This document shows, in pieces, positions 9,341-18,908 of a stretch of DNA of 64,000 nucleotides; the first letter of the stretch is position 1, and every line of letters begins with the position of its first letter. Origin of the DNA: Neisseriaceae bacterium CLB008 (lineage in GTDB: Bacteria > Pseudomonadota > Gammaproteobacteria > Burkholderiales > Neisseriaceae); contig CP166133.1 in NCBI GenBank assembly GCA_041228285.1, positions 434,001 to 498,000 of the forward strand, given 5' to 3'. Under the pieces are notes generated by a model. That model worked only from the letters and a program-made list of their open reading frames with translations. It was not told the DNA's origin and did no database searches. The position numbers and the translations under genes are program-made.

Positions 9341-9381
9341 ACCTCATTTAGATGTTGATGCAATGTGCATCCGTCGGTAAA

Positions 9382-9407
9382 AAACCACTCGATTGAGTGG
9401 TTTTTTT
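9382..9407 (+). terminator. Terminator of the 4.5S RNA gene
   Basis: A 9-bp perfect stem (AAACCACTC / GAGTGGTTT) with a GATT loop runs into TTTTTTT. Confidence 0.92.
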
Positions 9408-9457
9408 GCGTTTGGGCGAAGGCTGTATGCTGAACATCATGGCTTATTCATGGTCGC

Positions 9458-9546
9458 GTAGGGTGGGTAAAGCGTAGCCTACCCACCACTCCTAACGTGC
9501 TCAGGTGCCCACATTTAAAACCCGCGTGGGTCACGACCCACCCTAC
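9458..9546. repeat. Interspersed palindromic repeat, copy 1
   Basis: This 89-bp element is bounded by perfect 11-bp terminal inverted repeats (GTAGGGTGGGT / ACCCACCCTAC). Inside, GTAGCCTACCCACC and CCCGCGTGGGT can form further hairpins. Two closely similar copies occur at 25391-25480 and 25557-25645. It has the size and structure of a MITE or REP-like non-autonomous element and encodes no protein. Confidence 0.85.
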
Positions 9547-9593
9547 CAAAACAAAAAATCATGGTTTGTTGGTGCTAAATATTAAATCGACTG

Positions 9594-10289
9594 TCAATGC
9601 TTCGGTTATATCGCTATTGATTAAAGGTTGCCTTTCGCCTGTAGGCGACAGACTTTCTTTTGCGTGGCCAAAAGAAAGTATGCAAAGAAAAGGCCACCCC
9701 TGCTTATTCGCCCCCTTCTCTGAAGGGGGTTCCCTCGGCGGAACCTATTGGCCCAGCGCGTGCAAAAGTGGTGCCCTCCTATAAAAGCGTGGTCGGCCAC
9801 CACAAGCTTCTTGCTCGCTTCATCTGGTCCAATAGAACCCGTCTCGGCGACTAAAAGGGGACGGGTACTTCACTGAGGGGCTGAGGTGGTAAGATGAAAT
9901 TAATATTAGTAAATCCACACACTTTAAACTCAAACCTAAAGGGTTATTTTTAGATAATTAAACATGATGTTTTATCTTTTTCTCTGTAAAAGCTGAAACA
10001 TCATCTAACTAACTTTAAGCTCACGGCGTATCCCTTTAAGTGAAGTACCGTCCCCTTTTTAGCCGCCGAGGCGGTTCGTGCAGGGCCGGGGATTTTGAGG
10101 CAAGCATGGCTTCTTGCCGCCGGCAATGCGCGGGCCAACGAGGGCACCCGCGTAGCGGGCGGATCGCAACGGGCATCATAAAGTGGGGTGTTTTTTCTTT
10201 GCTTCGTTTTCCTTAGCATCCAAAAGTTGGACGTCGCCCATCGGGCGAAACAAAACGATTGAGTAATAGCGATATAACCGAAGCATTGA
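9594..10289. repeat. Large imperfect foldback element
   Basis: The outer ends are an exact 25-bp inverted pair (9594-9618 and 10265-10289, core CTTCGGTTATATCG). The inner ends of both arms carry AAAAGGGGACGG(G)TACTTCACT (9853-9874 and, inverted, about 10039-10059), preceded by a shared CTCGGCG-type stretch. Between these anchors the arms are only partly alike. The left arm contains a self-complementary CTTTCTTTTG...CAAAAGAAAG block. The 164-bp AT-rich centre has its own inverted repeat (GATGTTTT / GAAACATCATC). Only short, composition-driven reading frames occur. I interpret it as a degenerate mobile or REP-type element of unknown class. Confidence 0.7.
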
Positions 10290-10408
10290 AACAAATGATT
10301 TAATAATTTAAACCGGTGGGCTACAAATAACGATCAACCATGGTTTATAGGTTAGGGTGTAGAGGCATGCCCCATCTTGCTAAATGATGCTCTACCAACC
10401 GCACCCCA

Positions 10409-10434
10409 CAAAAAAGCCCTCGCGAACGAGGGCT
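10409..10434 (-). terminator. Rho-independent terminator after fadH
   Basis: A stem of AGCCCTCG / CGAGGGCT with a CGAA tetraloop is followed on the minus strand by TTTTT, 26 bp after the fadH stop. Confidence 0.88.
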
Positions 10435-10459
10435 AATGTTTCATCTATTAGGTGCTGCC

Positions 10460-12475
10460 TTAAATGCTTAGGCCTAATTTGGTACCCGCACGAATCGCCA
10501 ATTTGGCGTCCAGCGCCTTAGCGTCATGGGCGCCACCGATCACGTGTACCGATGGGTGTTGCAAGGCATCCGCTAAGCTTTGGTTTGGCACTTGGCCGGC
10601 GCAGACAATGACTTGGTCTACCGGTAAAACTTGAACCTCTTCACCGATTTTGATGTGCAGCCCTGCATCGTCGACTTTCTCATAGCTGACGTCGCTCACC
10701 ATGTTCACGCCGCGTAGCTTGAGCGTGGTGCGGTGGATCCAGCCCGTGGTTTTGCCCAGGGTTTTGCCCACCGAGCCAGAGCGGCGCTGTAGCAGCCAAA
10801 TGTCGCGCGCTGACGGGGCAAGCTTAGGCTTGCTGCTGAGGCCGCCGGGTGCGTTTAGGCTGGCGTCGACCGACCATTCGTGTAGGAATAAATCTTTGTC
10901 TAGGGCGCTGTCGGCGCCGTTCTGGCTGAGGTATTCGGCCATGTCAAAGCCAATGCCGCCGGTGCCAATGATGGCCACGCGCTGGCCTACGGGCTGCTTG
11001 TCTTGCAACACGTCTAGATAGCTCAAAACTTTAGGGTGAGGCAACCCCTCTAGTTCGATACTGCGGGGCTTAATACCGGTGGCCACCACGACTTCATCGA
11101 AGCCATCGACGTCGTTAGGGCCGACGTGCTGGCCCAGCTTTAAGGTCACTTGATGGCGTTTTAGCATCTCGGCGTAATAGCGCAAGGTTTCGTTGAATTC
11201 GGGCTTGCCTGGAATGGTTTTGGCAATGTTGAGCTGGCCGCCAATGCGCTGATTTTGGTCAAACAGCGTCACTGCGTGGCCGCGTTCGGCCGCAGTGACG
11301 GCAAAGGCAAGGCCGGCAGGGCCTGCGCCGATGACGGCAATGGTTTTAGCCGTTTGGGTCGGCTGGCTTTGCAATAGGGTTTCTTGGCAGGCAAAGGGGT
11401 TGACCAAGCAGGACGTCGCCTTGCCTTGAAAAATGTGGTCGAGGCAAGCCTGATTGCAGGCGATGCAGGTGTTGATGATGGATTCTTGTTCGGTGAAGGC
11501 TTTTTGTACCCAATCGGCGTCTGCCAAAAAGGGGCGTGCCATGCACACCATGTCAGCCTGGCCTTGGCTCAAAATACCTTCGGCCACGTCGGGCATATTG
11601 ATGCGGTTGGTGGCCACGACAGGAATGCTGCTGATGGCTTTAAGCTTGGCCGTGGCATCGATGAAGGCGGCGCGTGGCACCATGGTGGCAATGGTGGGGA
11701 TGCGCGCTTCGTGCCAGCCAATGCCGGTATTGAATACATCGGCGCCGGCGGCAATGATTTTTTGGGCCAGCTGTTCGTTCTCAGACCAGGTGGAACCATT
11801 GGGCACAAGGTCGAGTAGGGAAATCCGGAATACGATGATGAAGTTGGGACCGCAGGCGGCACGAATGCCGGCCACGATTTCTTCAGCGATGCGGTGGCGA
11901 TTGGCCAGGCTGCCGCCGTATTCATCATCACGCTCATTGGTGGCGGGCGCAATGAATTGATTGATCAGGTAGCCTTCGCTGCCCATGACCTCGACGCCGT
12001 CATAGCCTGCCTGTTGGGCAAGGCTAGCGGAATGGATATAGTCTTGTACGGTTTGCTTGACTTCGGCCGTGCTCAGCGCTTTCGGGCGAACGGGGTTGAT
12101 GGGGGCTTGGATGGCGCTAGGCGCTACGGCATTGGGGTGCATGGCGTAGCGGCCAGTGTGTAAGAGCTGCATGCAGATTTTGGCGCCGTGCTTGTGAACC
12201 GCGTCGGTGACTAGGCGATGCTGGTCAACTTCGCTGGCCTCTGATAGTTTGGCCGCGTGCGGCATGGTTAAGCCCGCTTCGTTTGGGCTGATGCCGCCAG
12301 TGATGATGAGGCCCACGCCGCCTTGGGCACGGGCGCCATAAAAGGCCGCTAGGCGCTCAAATCCATTAGGTGCTTCTTCTAAACCAGTGTGCATCGAGCC
12401 CATGATGATGCGGTTGCGGATGGGCTGGTTGGCAAGGGTAATTGCTTGAGCTAACAGGGGGTAGGGGTGGGCCAT
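10460..12475 (-). CDS. fadH: NADPH-dependent 2,4-dienoyl-CoA reductase
   Basis: This is a 671-residue flavo-iron-sulfur enzyme that removes the conjugated double bonds formed when unsaturated fatty acids go through beta-oxidation. Residues 1-330 form the FMN-binding old-yellow-enzyme barrel (IIMGSMHTGLEE, GVEVMGSEGYLINQF, GIGWHEARIPT). The CIACNQACLD...CLVNPFAC cluster ligands lie near residue 338. The C-terminal half carries FAD- and NADPH-binding folds (VIGAGPAGLAFA and IIGTGGIGFDMAEYLS). Length matches E. coli FadH (about 672). It appears to be a single-gene unit with its own terminator; fadD lies 45 kb away in this window. Confidence 0.93.
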   Translation of the reverse strand: MAHPYPLLAQAITLANQPIRNRIIMGSMHTGLEEAPNGFERLAAFYGARAQGGVGLIITGGISPNEAGLTMPHAAKLSEASEVDQHRLVTDAVHKHGAKICMQLLHTGRYAMHPNAVAPSAIQAPINPVRPKALSTAEVKQTVQDYIHSASLAQQAGYDGVEVMGSEGYLINQFIAPATNERDDEYGGSLANRHRIAEEIVAGIRAACGPNFIIVFRISLLDLVPNGSTWSENEQLAQKIIAAGADVFNTGIGWHEARIPTIATMVPRAAFIDATAKLKAISSIPVVATNRINMPDVAEGILSQGQADMVCMARPFLADADWVQKAFTEQESIINTCIACNQACLDHIFQGKATSCLVNPFACQETLLQSQPTQTAKTIAVIGAGPAGLAFAVTAAERGHAVTLFDQNQRIGGQLNIAKTIPGKPEFNETLRYYAEMLKRHQVTLKLGQHVGPNDVDGFDEVVVATGIKPRSIELEGLPHPKVLSYLDVLQDKQPVGQRVAIIGTGGIGFDMAEYLSQNGADSALDKDLFLHEWSVDASLNAPGGLSSKPKLAPSARDIWLLQRRSGSVGKTLGKTTGWIHRTTLKLRGVNMVSDVSYEKVDDAGLHIKIGEEVQVLPVDQVIVCAGQVPNQSLADALQHPSVHVIGGAHDAKALDAKLAIRAGTKLGLSI

Positions 12476-12524
12476 AAGGGTTCCTTTGTACGGTCGCTAA
12501 GGGCCTATGACACAGAAACAGGCC

Positions 12525-12947
12525 TCAGCGTTTTTGTTTATTGGCAAAGTTTTGTAAAACCCGAGCCAGTTCTGGGTGGTGCTGCAACTGCTTGACGCCA
12601 TCTTCAATGGCGGCCACGGCCTCGGGTCCTAACTGAGTGTTTTTTATCGTTTTAATCGGCTCAGTGTGGGGTTTGATTTTAACGCGGACTTGCTCAATTT
12701 GGGTATGAATAGATTGGAGCGAAGGCACTAAACTGGGCAGGATCATTTTTAAACGTGAGCCAACCATATTGTTGTTTGCGAATATAATCAGGGTGTTACC
12801 TTCTATGCAGGCAACTTTAAAGTGACCCTTTAAGTTGTAGGGTAAAAGCCCGGCGACTTGATTTTCAATTTGTTGCCACAATCTGACCTGTCTGAATAAG
12901 GCCTCTAGACGAGGGTCTCGTTGGCTTTGTTCGTTGATTTTTTTCAT
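12525..12947 (-). CDS. DciA-like protein (DUF721), replicative helicase loading
   Basis: This short protein of about 140 residues has the DUF721 pattern (LWQQIENQVAGLLPYNLKG, then VACIEGNTLIIFANNNMVGSRLKMI). DciA proteins load or assist the DnaB helicase in bacteria that lack DnaC. In Neisseriales this gene commonly lies divergent from secA, as here. The start is uncertain: ATG at 12947 and GTG at 12980 are both in frame and neither has a clear ribosome site. The C-terminal part is Lys/Gln-rich. DciA function is inferred from the family. Confidence 0.72.
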   Translation of the reverse strand: MKKINEQSQRDPRLEALFRQVRLWQQIENQVAGLLPYNLKGHFKVACIEGNTLIIFANNNMVGSRLKMILPSLVPSLQSIHTQIEQVRVKIKPHTEPIKTIKNTQLGPEAVAAIEDGVKQLQHHPELARVLQNFANKQKR

Positions 12948-13148
12948 GGCATCGGCATCGTGGTAAAGGGGTAGGGGCACGCTGGCTTAACGGTTTTAGG
13001 CCCTAGTGATGATTAGTCTAACAGCAAAAAAGGCTGATCGGGGTTAATGTTAAGGCTCAGTATTTTAATGACTGGGTGCTGAATAATATGTTAAAATTTG
13101 CCATTAATTTTTTGCCTGAATAAATGAATATAAGGGCTAGGAAAGTAT

Positions 13149-15869
13149 ATGTTAACCAATTTAGCAAAAAAAATCTTTGGTAGTCGTAATGATCGCTTAT
13201 TAAAGCAATATGGTAAAGTCGTTCAGAATATTAATGCGCTCGAGGCCGGTTTGACGCCGTTGAGTGACGAGGCGTTACAGGCTAAGACTCAAGAGTTTAA
13301 GCAGCGACTTGAGGCTGGCGAATCTTTAAATGATTTACTACCTGAAGCTTTTGCGGTGTGCCGAGAGGCCAGCCGCCGCGTTTTGGGCATGCGACACTTT
13401 GATGTGCAGTTGGTTGGCGGCATGGCGCTTCATGAAGGCAAAATTGCTGAAATGCGGACCGGTGAAGGTAAAACCCTAGTGGGCACCTTGCCGGTTTATT
13501 TAAATTCATTGACCGGTAAAGGCGTACACGTCGTGACCGTCAATGACTATTTGGCCAGCCGCGACGCCGGCATCATGGCACCGCTGTATCAATTCCTAGG
13601 CCTCAGCGTGGGCGTGATCTTAAGCAATATGGCCACGCCAGAGAAGCAGGCGGCCTACAGCGCCGATATTACTTACGGCACCAATAACGAATTTGGCTTT
13701 GACTATTTGCGCGACAATATGGTGTTTTCATTGGATGAAAAAGTACAGCGTCCTTTGTCTTACGCCGTGATTGATGAAGTAGACTCGATTTTAATCGACG
13801 AAGCCCGTACCCCGTTGATTATCTCCGGGCCGGCCGACGACAACGTCAGCATGTATCAAATCATGAACCAAGTGCCACCTTACCTAAAACGCCAAGAAAC
13901 GGAAGAGGGCGAAGGTGACTACTGGGTAGATGAGAAAGCCCACACCGTGGTGTTGAGTGAAGATGGCCATGAACGCGCCGAAGAAGTCTTGGCGCAGCTA
14001 GGCTTGCTGCAAGAAGGCGACTCCTTGTATTCATCTGGCAACATCATGTTGATGCACCACTTAATGGCGTCGCTACGCGCCCACACCTTATTCACTAAAG
14101 ATCAACATTATGTGATTCAAGACGGTGAAATCGTGATTGTGGACGAATTCACCGGTCGCCTAATGGCCGGCCGTCGTTGGTCTGAAGGCCTGCATCAGGC
14201 CGTTGAAGCTAAAGAAGGCGTTGAGATCAAACGCGAAAACGTGACCTTGGCCTCGATTACCTTCCAAAACTATTTCCGCCTGTACAGCAAATTAAGCGGC
14301 ATGACCGGTACGGCCGACACTGAGGCCTTTGAGTTCCAAAGCATTTATGGTCTTGAAACCGTCATCATTCCGACCAACCGCCCTATGGTGCGTAAAGACC
14401 TGAACGACCAGATTTTCCGCACCACGGCTGAGAAATTCAATGCCGTTGTGGCTGACATCAAAGAGCGCCACGCCCAAGGCCAACCTATTTTGGTGGGTAC
14501 CACCAGCATCGAAAACTCTGAGCTGATGTCGCATCTATTGGATGAGGCTGGTTTGAAACACAACGTTTTGAATGCCAAAGAGCATGCGCGTGAGGCCGAT
14601 ATTGTGGCTCAAGCGGGTAAGCCTGGCATGATTACCGTGGCCACCAATATGGCCGGTCGTGGTACCGACATTGTTTTGGGCGGCAACATCAACCCTGAAA
14701 TCAACGCCATCATGGCTGACGAAAGCCTATTAGACGCTGAAAAAGAGCAGCGCGTGACGGCTTTACGTGACGTCTGGGCGCAAGATCATGCGACGGTTTT
14801 AGCCGCTGGTGGCCTACACATCATCGGTACCGAGCGCCATGAAAGTCGCCGCATCGACAATCAGCTGCGTGGTCGTGCCGGCCGTCAGGGTGATCCTGGC
14901 TCGAGCCGTTTTTACCTGTCGTTTGAAGATCCGCTATTGCGCTTGTTTGCGCTGGATCGCGCCGCAGGCCTATTGAATCGTTTGGCGCCAGAAGAAGGCG
15001 TGGCGATTGAACATCCTTTCTTAACCCGTCAAATCGAAGGCGCTCAGCGTAAGGTTGAAGGCCGTAACTTTGACGTGCGTAAGCAGTTGTTGGAATACGA
15101 TGATGTGGCCAACGATCAGCGTAAAGTGGTGTATCAGCAGCGCGATGAAGTCTTGACCTCTGAGGGCGTCAGCGAGCTAGTGGCCGACATGCGCATCGAC
15201 GTGGTGAATGATTTGGTCGACGAACACATTCTGCCAGACACCATGGAAGAGCAATGGGACATCGAAGGCCTAGAGCGGGTGTTGGCGACGGAATTCAGCA
15301 CTCAAGTATCCATCAGCGAGTGGATGGCGGCCGATGAGCACTTAGATCCAGAAGGCATTAAAGAGAAGGTGTTGGCGACGTTTGATGCTGATGCCAAAGC
15401 CAAGCACGACTTGGTGGGCACTGAGGGCATGCAGCGCTTCGAGCGCAACATTGTGTTGACCATGCTGGACAACAGCTGGCGCGATCACCTGTCTGCGATG
15501 GATTATTTACGTCAAGGCATTCATTTACGCGGCTATGCGCAAAAGAATCCTAAGCAAGAATACAAGCGTGAAGCCTTTGCCATGTTCGCCAATATGTTGG
15601 AAGGCGTGAAGCGCAACGTCACCAGTATTTTGGCCGCTGCCCGTATTGAAGCCGCCCCTGAAGTCACGCCAGAAGCACAGGCCTTGGCCGAAGCTGAGGC
15701 GGGTGAATTTGAAACCGTAGAAGAATTGGTGAGCCTTGGTGCCAACGGCATCGAAGAAGACTTTAGCCGTGAAGGCCTAGCCGCCCGCGGCATTTACGTT
15801 GGTCGTAACGATGCTTGCCCATGCGGTAGCGGTGAGAAATACAAACACTGCCATGGCCGTCTGGTGTAA
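13149..15869 (+). CDS. secA: Preprotein translocase ATPase SecA
   Basis: This is a 906-residue motor that drives secretory proteins through SecYEG. Walker A lies near residue 101 (MRTGEGKTL) and the DEVD box near 206 ([18 protein letters not shown]). The second nucleotide domain has [11 protein letters not shown] and the [18 protein letters not shown] motif. The zinc-binding C-terminal tail [13 protein letters not shown] lies at about 889-902, the SecB- and ribosome-contact element. Length is normal for Betaproteobacteria. AGGAAAG precedes the ATG. It is divergent from dciA and ends in a shared bidirectional terminator. Confidence 0.97.
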   Translation: MLTNLAKKIFGSRNDRLLKQYGKVVQNINALEAGLTPLSDEALQAKTQEFKQRLEAGESLNDLLPEAFAVCREASRRVLGMRHFDVQLVGGMALHEGKIAEMRTGEGKTLVGTLPVYLNSLTGKGVHVVTVNDYLASRDAGIMAPLYQFLGLSVGVILSNMATPEKQAAYSADITYGTNNEFGFDYLRDNMVFSLDEKVQRPLSYAVIDEVDSILIDEARTPLIISGPADDNVSMYQIMNQVPPYLKRQETEEGEGDYWVDEKAHTVVLSEDGHERAEEVLAQLGLLQEGDSLYSSGNIMLMHHLMASLRAHTLFTKDQHYVIQDGEIVIVDEFTGRLMAGRRWSEGLHQAVEAKEGVEIKRENVTLASITFQNYFRLYSKLSGMTGTADTEAFEFQSIYGLETVIIPTNRPMVRKDLNDQIFRTTAEKFNAVVADIKERHAQGQPILVGTTSIENSELMSHLLDEAGLKHNVLNAKEHAREADIVAQAGKPGMITVATNMAGRGTDIVLGGNINPEINAIMADESLLDAEKEQRVTALRDVWAQDHATVLAAGGLHIIGTERHESRRIDNQLRGRAGRQGDPGSSRFYLSFEDPLLRLFALDRAAGLLNRLAPEEGVAIEHPFLTRQIEGAQRKVEGRNFDVRKQLLEYDDVANDQRKVVYQQRDEVLTSEGVSELVADMRIDVVNDLVDEHILPDTMEEQWDIEGLERVLATEFSTQVSISEWMAADEHLDPEGIKEKVLATFDADAKAKHDLVGTEGMQRFERNIVLTMLDNSWRDHLSAMDYLRQGIHLRGYAQKNPKQEYKREAFAMFANMLEGVKRNVTSILAAARIEAAPEVTPEAQALAEAEAGEFETVEELVSLGANGIEEDFSREGLAARGIYVGRNDACPCGSGEKYKHCHGRLV

Positions 15870-15890
15870 CCTCATTTATTGAGGTCAATA

Positions 15891-15918
15891 AAAAAGCCAA
15901 TCGCGAGATTGGCTTTTT
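15891..15918. terminator. Bidirectional terminator between secA and the tolC-like gene
   Basis: A 12-bp perfect stem (AAAAAGCCAATC / GATTGGCTTTTT) with a GCGA loop has T-runs on both strands and serves convergent genes. Confidence 0.92.
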
Positions 15919-15931
15919 TTGTGGGTGTGGC

Positions 15932-17263
15932 CTAGCTGGGCTCAAATGAATCGGTTTCGGCGATGATGAGCTGATTAATGGTTTCTAGGGTTTCTAGGTT
16001 CTCATTAAACAGTCCCGTGCTCTGGGCTAGGGTCAGATGGGCCTGTAGATAAGTGTAGCGGGCGTTGGCGCGCTGCTGAATGGCGTCGGAATAGGCTTGT
16101 TCAGCCAAGACAAGGTCAAGGTTGCTGCGCACGCCGACGCTTTTACCCAAGGTGGTGGCGTCGAGCTTGGCCTTGGCCGATTTAACCAGGTTTTCTTGGG
16201 CGATCAGCTGGGCTTGGCCATTGGTGACGTTGAGGAAGTTTTGGCGAACCTCTTCGGTTAGATCACGGGTGGCGGCTTCGAGTTCGGCTTTGGCTTCTAG
16301 CTCTTTGGCCTTGGCCTCGCGCACCTGGCTGTTGATGGCGCCCCCGCTAAAGAGCGGCATGCTGATTTTGATGCCAACGGAGCTGCCGCGGGTGGTGCGC
16401 TTTTCATCGCCAGAAATGCGGTTGTAGCTGTCCTGATAGTCGCCGTTGAGGGTGGCAACGGGCAGGCGTTCACTTTGGCTGATGCCGAGGTTTTCAGTGG
16501 CGGTTTGCACCGCCAAGGCTTTAATCTTAAGCTGATTGCTGTGGTTGATGGCGGTGTCTAGCCAGGTTTCAAACGGCAGCTGATTGGTCACCAAGGATAC
16601 ACGCTCACCATCGATTTTTTGGATGGTGTTGGCCGGGAGTCCGGTGAGCTGGGTAAGGCGCGCCTGGGCCATTTTTAAAGTGGTCTTGGCGGCGATTTCT
16701 TGGGCCGAGGCGGCGTCAAAGCCAGCCTGGGCTTCGTAGGTGTCGACAATGGTGGCTGAGCCAACGTTAAACATGGCTTTGGCCTGCTCTAGCTGTTTTA
16801 AATAGGCGGCTTTCGTGGCCAAGGTGGCGCGTAGCTGGTCTTGTGCCAGTAAAACATTGAAATAGGCTTGGCTCACGTTTAATAACAGGCTTTGTGAGGC
16901 AAGCAGATACTCTTCATTGGCTAAGTCGGTATTGATCTGGCCTTGCTTGTAGCGATGCCATTTATTCATGTCAAACAGCGGCTGGCTGACCTGTACCCCC
17001 CAGCCTTGGGTGCGGCTATTGTGGCGATCAGGCTCTTTATTGAATGCTTTACCTGCCTGGCCGTTGATGCTGACCTGAGGCAATAGGTTGGCGCGGCCTT
17101 GAACGGTTTGTTCTTGACCGGCGTCACGGGCATAGCTAGCGGCCGCAAAGCGAGCGTCATGGGCTTGGGCGGCCTGCCATGCTTCGAGCAGGTCAAAGGC
17201 CTGGGCAGCAGGGCTGGTGACGCTCAGTAAGGCCAGGCTGGTTAGGGTTAGCCAAGGTTTCAT
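15932..17263 (-). CDS. tolC: TolC-family outer membrane channel protein
   Basis: This outer membrane efflux protein of about 443 residues forms the exit duct of type I secretion and tripartite pumps. A signal peptide (MKPWLTLTSLALL...SPAAQA) precedes two repeated OEP domains. LPQVSINGQAG, the YFNVLLAQDQLRATLATKAAYLKQLEQA coiled-coil helix and the second-half GVRSNLDLVLAEQAYSDA helix are typical. In-frame ATGs at 17281 and 17296 would add up to 11 residues; none has a good ribosome site. I chose the start that gives a normal signal peptide. No inner-membrane pump partner is adjacent, so it may be shared by several systems. Confidence 0.85.
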   Translation of the reverse strand: MKPWLTLTSLALLSVTSPAAQAFDLLEAWQAAQAHDARFAAASYARDAGQEQTVQGRANLLPQVSINGQAGKAFNKEPDRHNSRTQGWGVQVSQPLFDMNKWHRYKQGQINTDLANEEYLLASQSLLLNVSQAYFNVLLAQDQLRATLATKAAYLKQLEQAKAMFNVGSATIVDTYEAQAGFDAASAQEIAAKTTLKMAQARLTQLTGLPANTIQKIDGERVSLVTNQLPFETWLDTAINHSNQLKIKALAVQTATENLGISQSERLPVATLNGDYQDSYNRISGDEKRTTRGSSVGIKISMPLFSGGAINSQVREAKAKELEAKAELEAATRDLTEEVRQNFLNVTNGQAQLIAQENLVKSAKAKLDATTLGKSVGVRSNLDLVLAEQAYSDAIQQRANARYTYLQAHLTLAQSTGLFNENLETLETINQLIIAETDSFEPS

Positions 17264-17361
17264 AGGGAGGCAGTGTTTCATAAAAAGCGGCATCATGAGG
17301 TTAATAAAATCCTTGCTTCGTCGTTATTTGTGCGAAAAACAATGGTTTGGTTCGGCTATGG

Positions 17362-18666
17362 CTATTTTTTATTGTGCAGCCAGTCAAAGCGGCTGTGCCA
17401 TATATTGGGGGCAAGCTTGATCAATACGGCCATGGCGGCAAGGTTCATGAGTGCCACCAGTAAATACAGTCCAGAGATCTGATGGAAAAACATGAGGAAA
17501 ACCATGCTGAGCAGGGCGGAAACCACCATGAATAGGCCGTTGACGATGTTGTTGGCGGCCACGGCATGGCCTCGAAAGGCTTCTGAGCTGGCGGTTTGTA
17601 GCCAAGTATATAGGGGAACAGAGAAAAAACCACCAAAAAAACCGAGGGCGAAGATGCAGGCGGTGATAAAAGGCGTTTTGCCCTGTTGTAAAAACTGGCC
17701 TAAGGTCAGCAGTTCGCCTTGATGGAAGGCAAAGGTTAAGAGCGCCAGTGCGGTGCCAAAAATACTCATGCCAACGGCGCCAAAGAGCACTAGGCCCAGC
17801 TGTAAGGTATTGCGGCTGAGCTTGGCGCACACCAGTGAGCCGGCGCCAATGCCGATAGAAAACAAGGCCAGCATGAGGCTAAATACGTGGTCGTCGCCGC
17901 CTAAGTGCAGGCGGGTATAGGTCGGCAATTGGGTGGTATAGGTTGCGCCTAATAGCCAAAACCAAGAGATGCCCACGATGGCAGCGCGCACCTGCGGTTG
18001 ACGGTAGGCATCTTTTAACAGCACTGAAGTGCTTTTGAGGATGTTGAAGTCGATGCGGGCAGTTGGGTCAGTGGCCTTGACGGCGGGCATGCCCAGGCTG
18101 CTGATGAGGCCTAGAATGGCAAAGCCAAACAGCAGGGCCAGCATGGGCGCAAGGTCGGCGTTGACCATACTGCTGCCGAGCATTTGGCCAAGTAGGATGG
18201 CGAGGAAGGTGCCTAGTTCTATCAGGCCATTGCCTGACAGAAGCTCGTGCTCCTTTAAATAATCAGGCAGGATGGCGTATTTAATCGGGCCAAAGAAAGT
18301 AGAGTGGGTGCCCATTAAAAACAGGGCCGTGAGCAAAATGTAGACGTTGTGGTACATAAAGCCGACGGCGGCAAACACCATGATCAAACACTCCACAAGC
18401 TTCACGTAGCGCGCGATGGTGGCTTTATTGTATTTGGTACACAGCTGGCCGGCGAGGGCGGAGAATAAGAAATACGGCAGGATGAACGTTAGGGCACCGA
18501 TATTGAGTAGCTGTTCGGCGGGCAGGGTGCCGGCGCCAAGGGCGTAATAGGTAATGAGGACAAACACTGCCGTCTTGAGCAGATTGTCATTCATTGCCCC
18601 TAAAAACTGGGTCACAAACAGTGGTAGGAAGCGACGTTTTAAAGCAAAGGGAAACAGTTTTGACAT
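17362..18666 (-). CDS. LplT-like major facilitator (lysophospholipid transporter type)
   Basis: This 434-residue MFS protein has 12 predicted helices. The N-terminal FLPLFVTQFLGAMNDNLLKTA and LMGTHSTFFGPIKYAILPDYL motifs are those of LplT, which flips lysophospholipids inward for re-acylation by the Aas acyltransferase. No aas gene or acyltransferase domain is attached or adjacent, so the partner must be elsewhere if that function holds. It follows ccoS by 23 bp on the same strand and is probably co-transcribed. Family assignment is firm; the substrate is inferred. Confidence 0.82.
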   Translation of the reverse strand: MSKLFPFALKRRFLPLFVTQFLGAMNDNLLKTAVFVLITYYALGAGTLPAEQLLNIGALTFILPYFLFSALAGQLCTKYNKATIARYVKLVECLIMVFAAVGFMYHNVYILLTALFLMGTHSTFFGPIKYAILPDYLKEHELLSGNGLIELGTFLAILLGQMLGSSMVNADLAPMLALLFGFAILGLISSLGMPAVKATDPTARIDFNILKSTSVLLKDAYRQPQVRAAIVGISWFWLLGATYTTQLPTYTRLHLGGDDHVFSLMLALFSIGIGAGSLVCAKLSRNTLQLGLVLFGAVGMSIFGTALALLTFAFHQGELLTLGQFLQQGKTPFITACIFALGFFGGFFSVPLYTWLQTASSEAFRGHAVAANNIVNGLFMVVSALLSMVFLMFFHQISGLYLLVALMNLAAMAVLIKLAPNIWHSRFDWLHNKK

Positions 18667-18689
18667 AGGGCACCTTGTGGTGGTGAGCG

Positions 18690-18908
18690 TTAATCCGGCA
18701 GGTGGTTGTCTGGTGCTTGACCGGCTTTGGTCGTGGTTTTTTTGGCCTTAGGCTTTTGGGCGTCGGCATCGTCATCGTCCATCAAAATCCGATGGCCTGG
18801 ACCTTCTAGGTCATCGAATTGCCCGGATTTGGCTGACCACCAAAAAAATGCCCCAATTAAAAAGGCCAGCAAAATGCTCAAGGGAATGAGTAAGTATAAG
18901 CTTTCCAT
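18690..18908 (-). CDS. ccoS: cbb3-type cytochrome oxidase assembly protein CcoS
   Basis: This is a 72-residue inner-membrane protein starting MESLYLLIPLSILLAFLIGAF, with one transmembrane helix followed by FFWWSAKSGQFDDLEGPGHRIL. The FDDLEGP motif just after the helix is the CcoS signature. CcoS is needed to assemble the high-affinity cbb3 oxidase in the membrane. The acidic DDDDADAQ and Lys-rich tail is variable. The start was chosen because its ATG overlaps the stop of the upstream gene (TAATG), which suggests coupled translation. The ccoNOQP oxidase and other assembly genes are not in the window. Confidence 0.88.
   Translation of the reverse strand: MESLYLLIPLSILLAFLIGAFFWWSAKSGQFDDLEGPGHRILMDDDDADAQKPKAKKTTTKAGQAPDNHLPD

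Noticed and set aside
9192-9380. 62-codon frame across the 4.5S RNA
   Set aside because: It covers the promoter and body of a clear SRP RNA, so the frame is accidental.
9497-9854. Two short plus-strand frames in the left arm of the foldback element
   Set aside because: They overlap each other in different frames and encode repeat sequence only.
10001-10294. 97-codon minus-strand frame in the foldback element
   Set aside because: The translation is Arg/Ala/Ser-rich and tracks the inverted-repeat arm. No domain is visible and the frame is interrupted in the partner arm.
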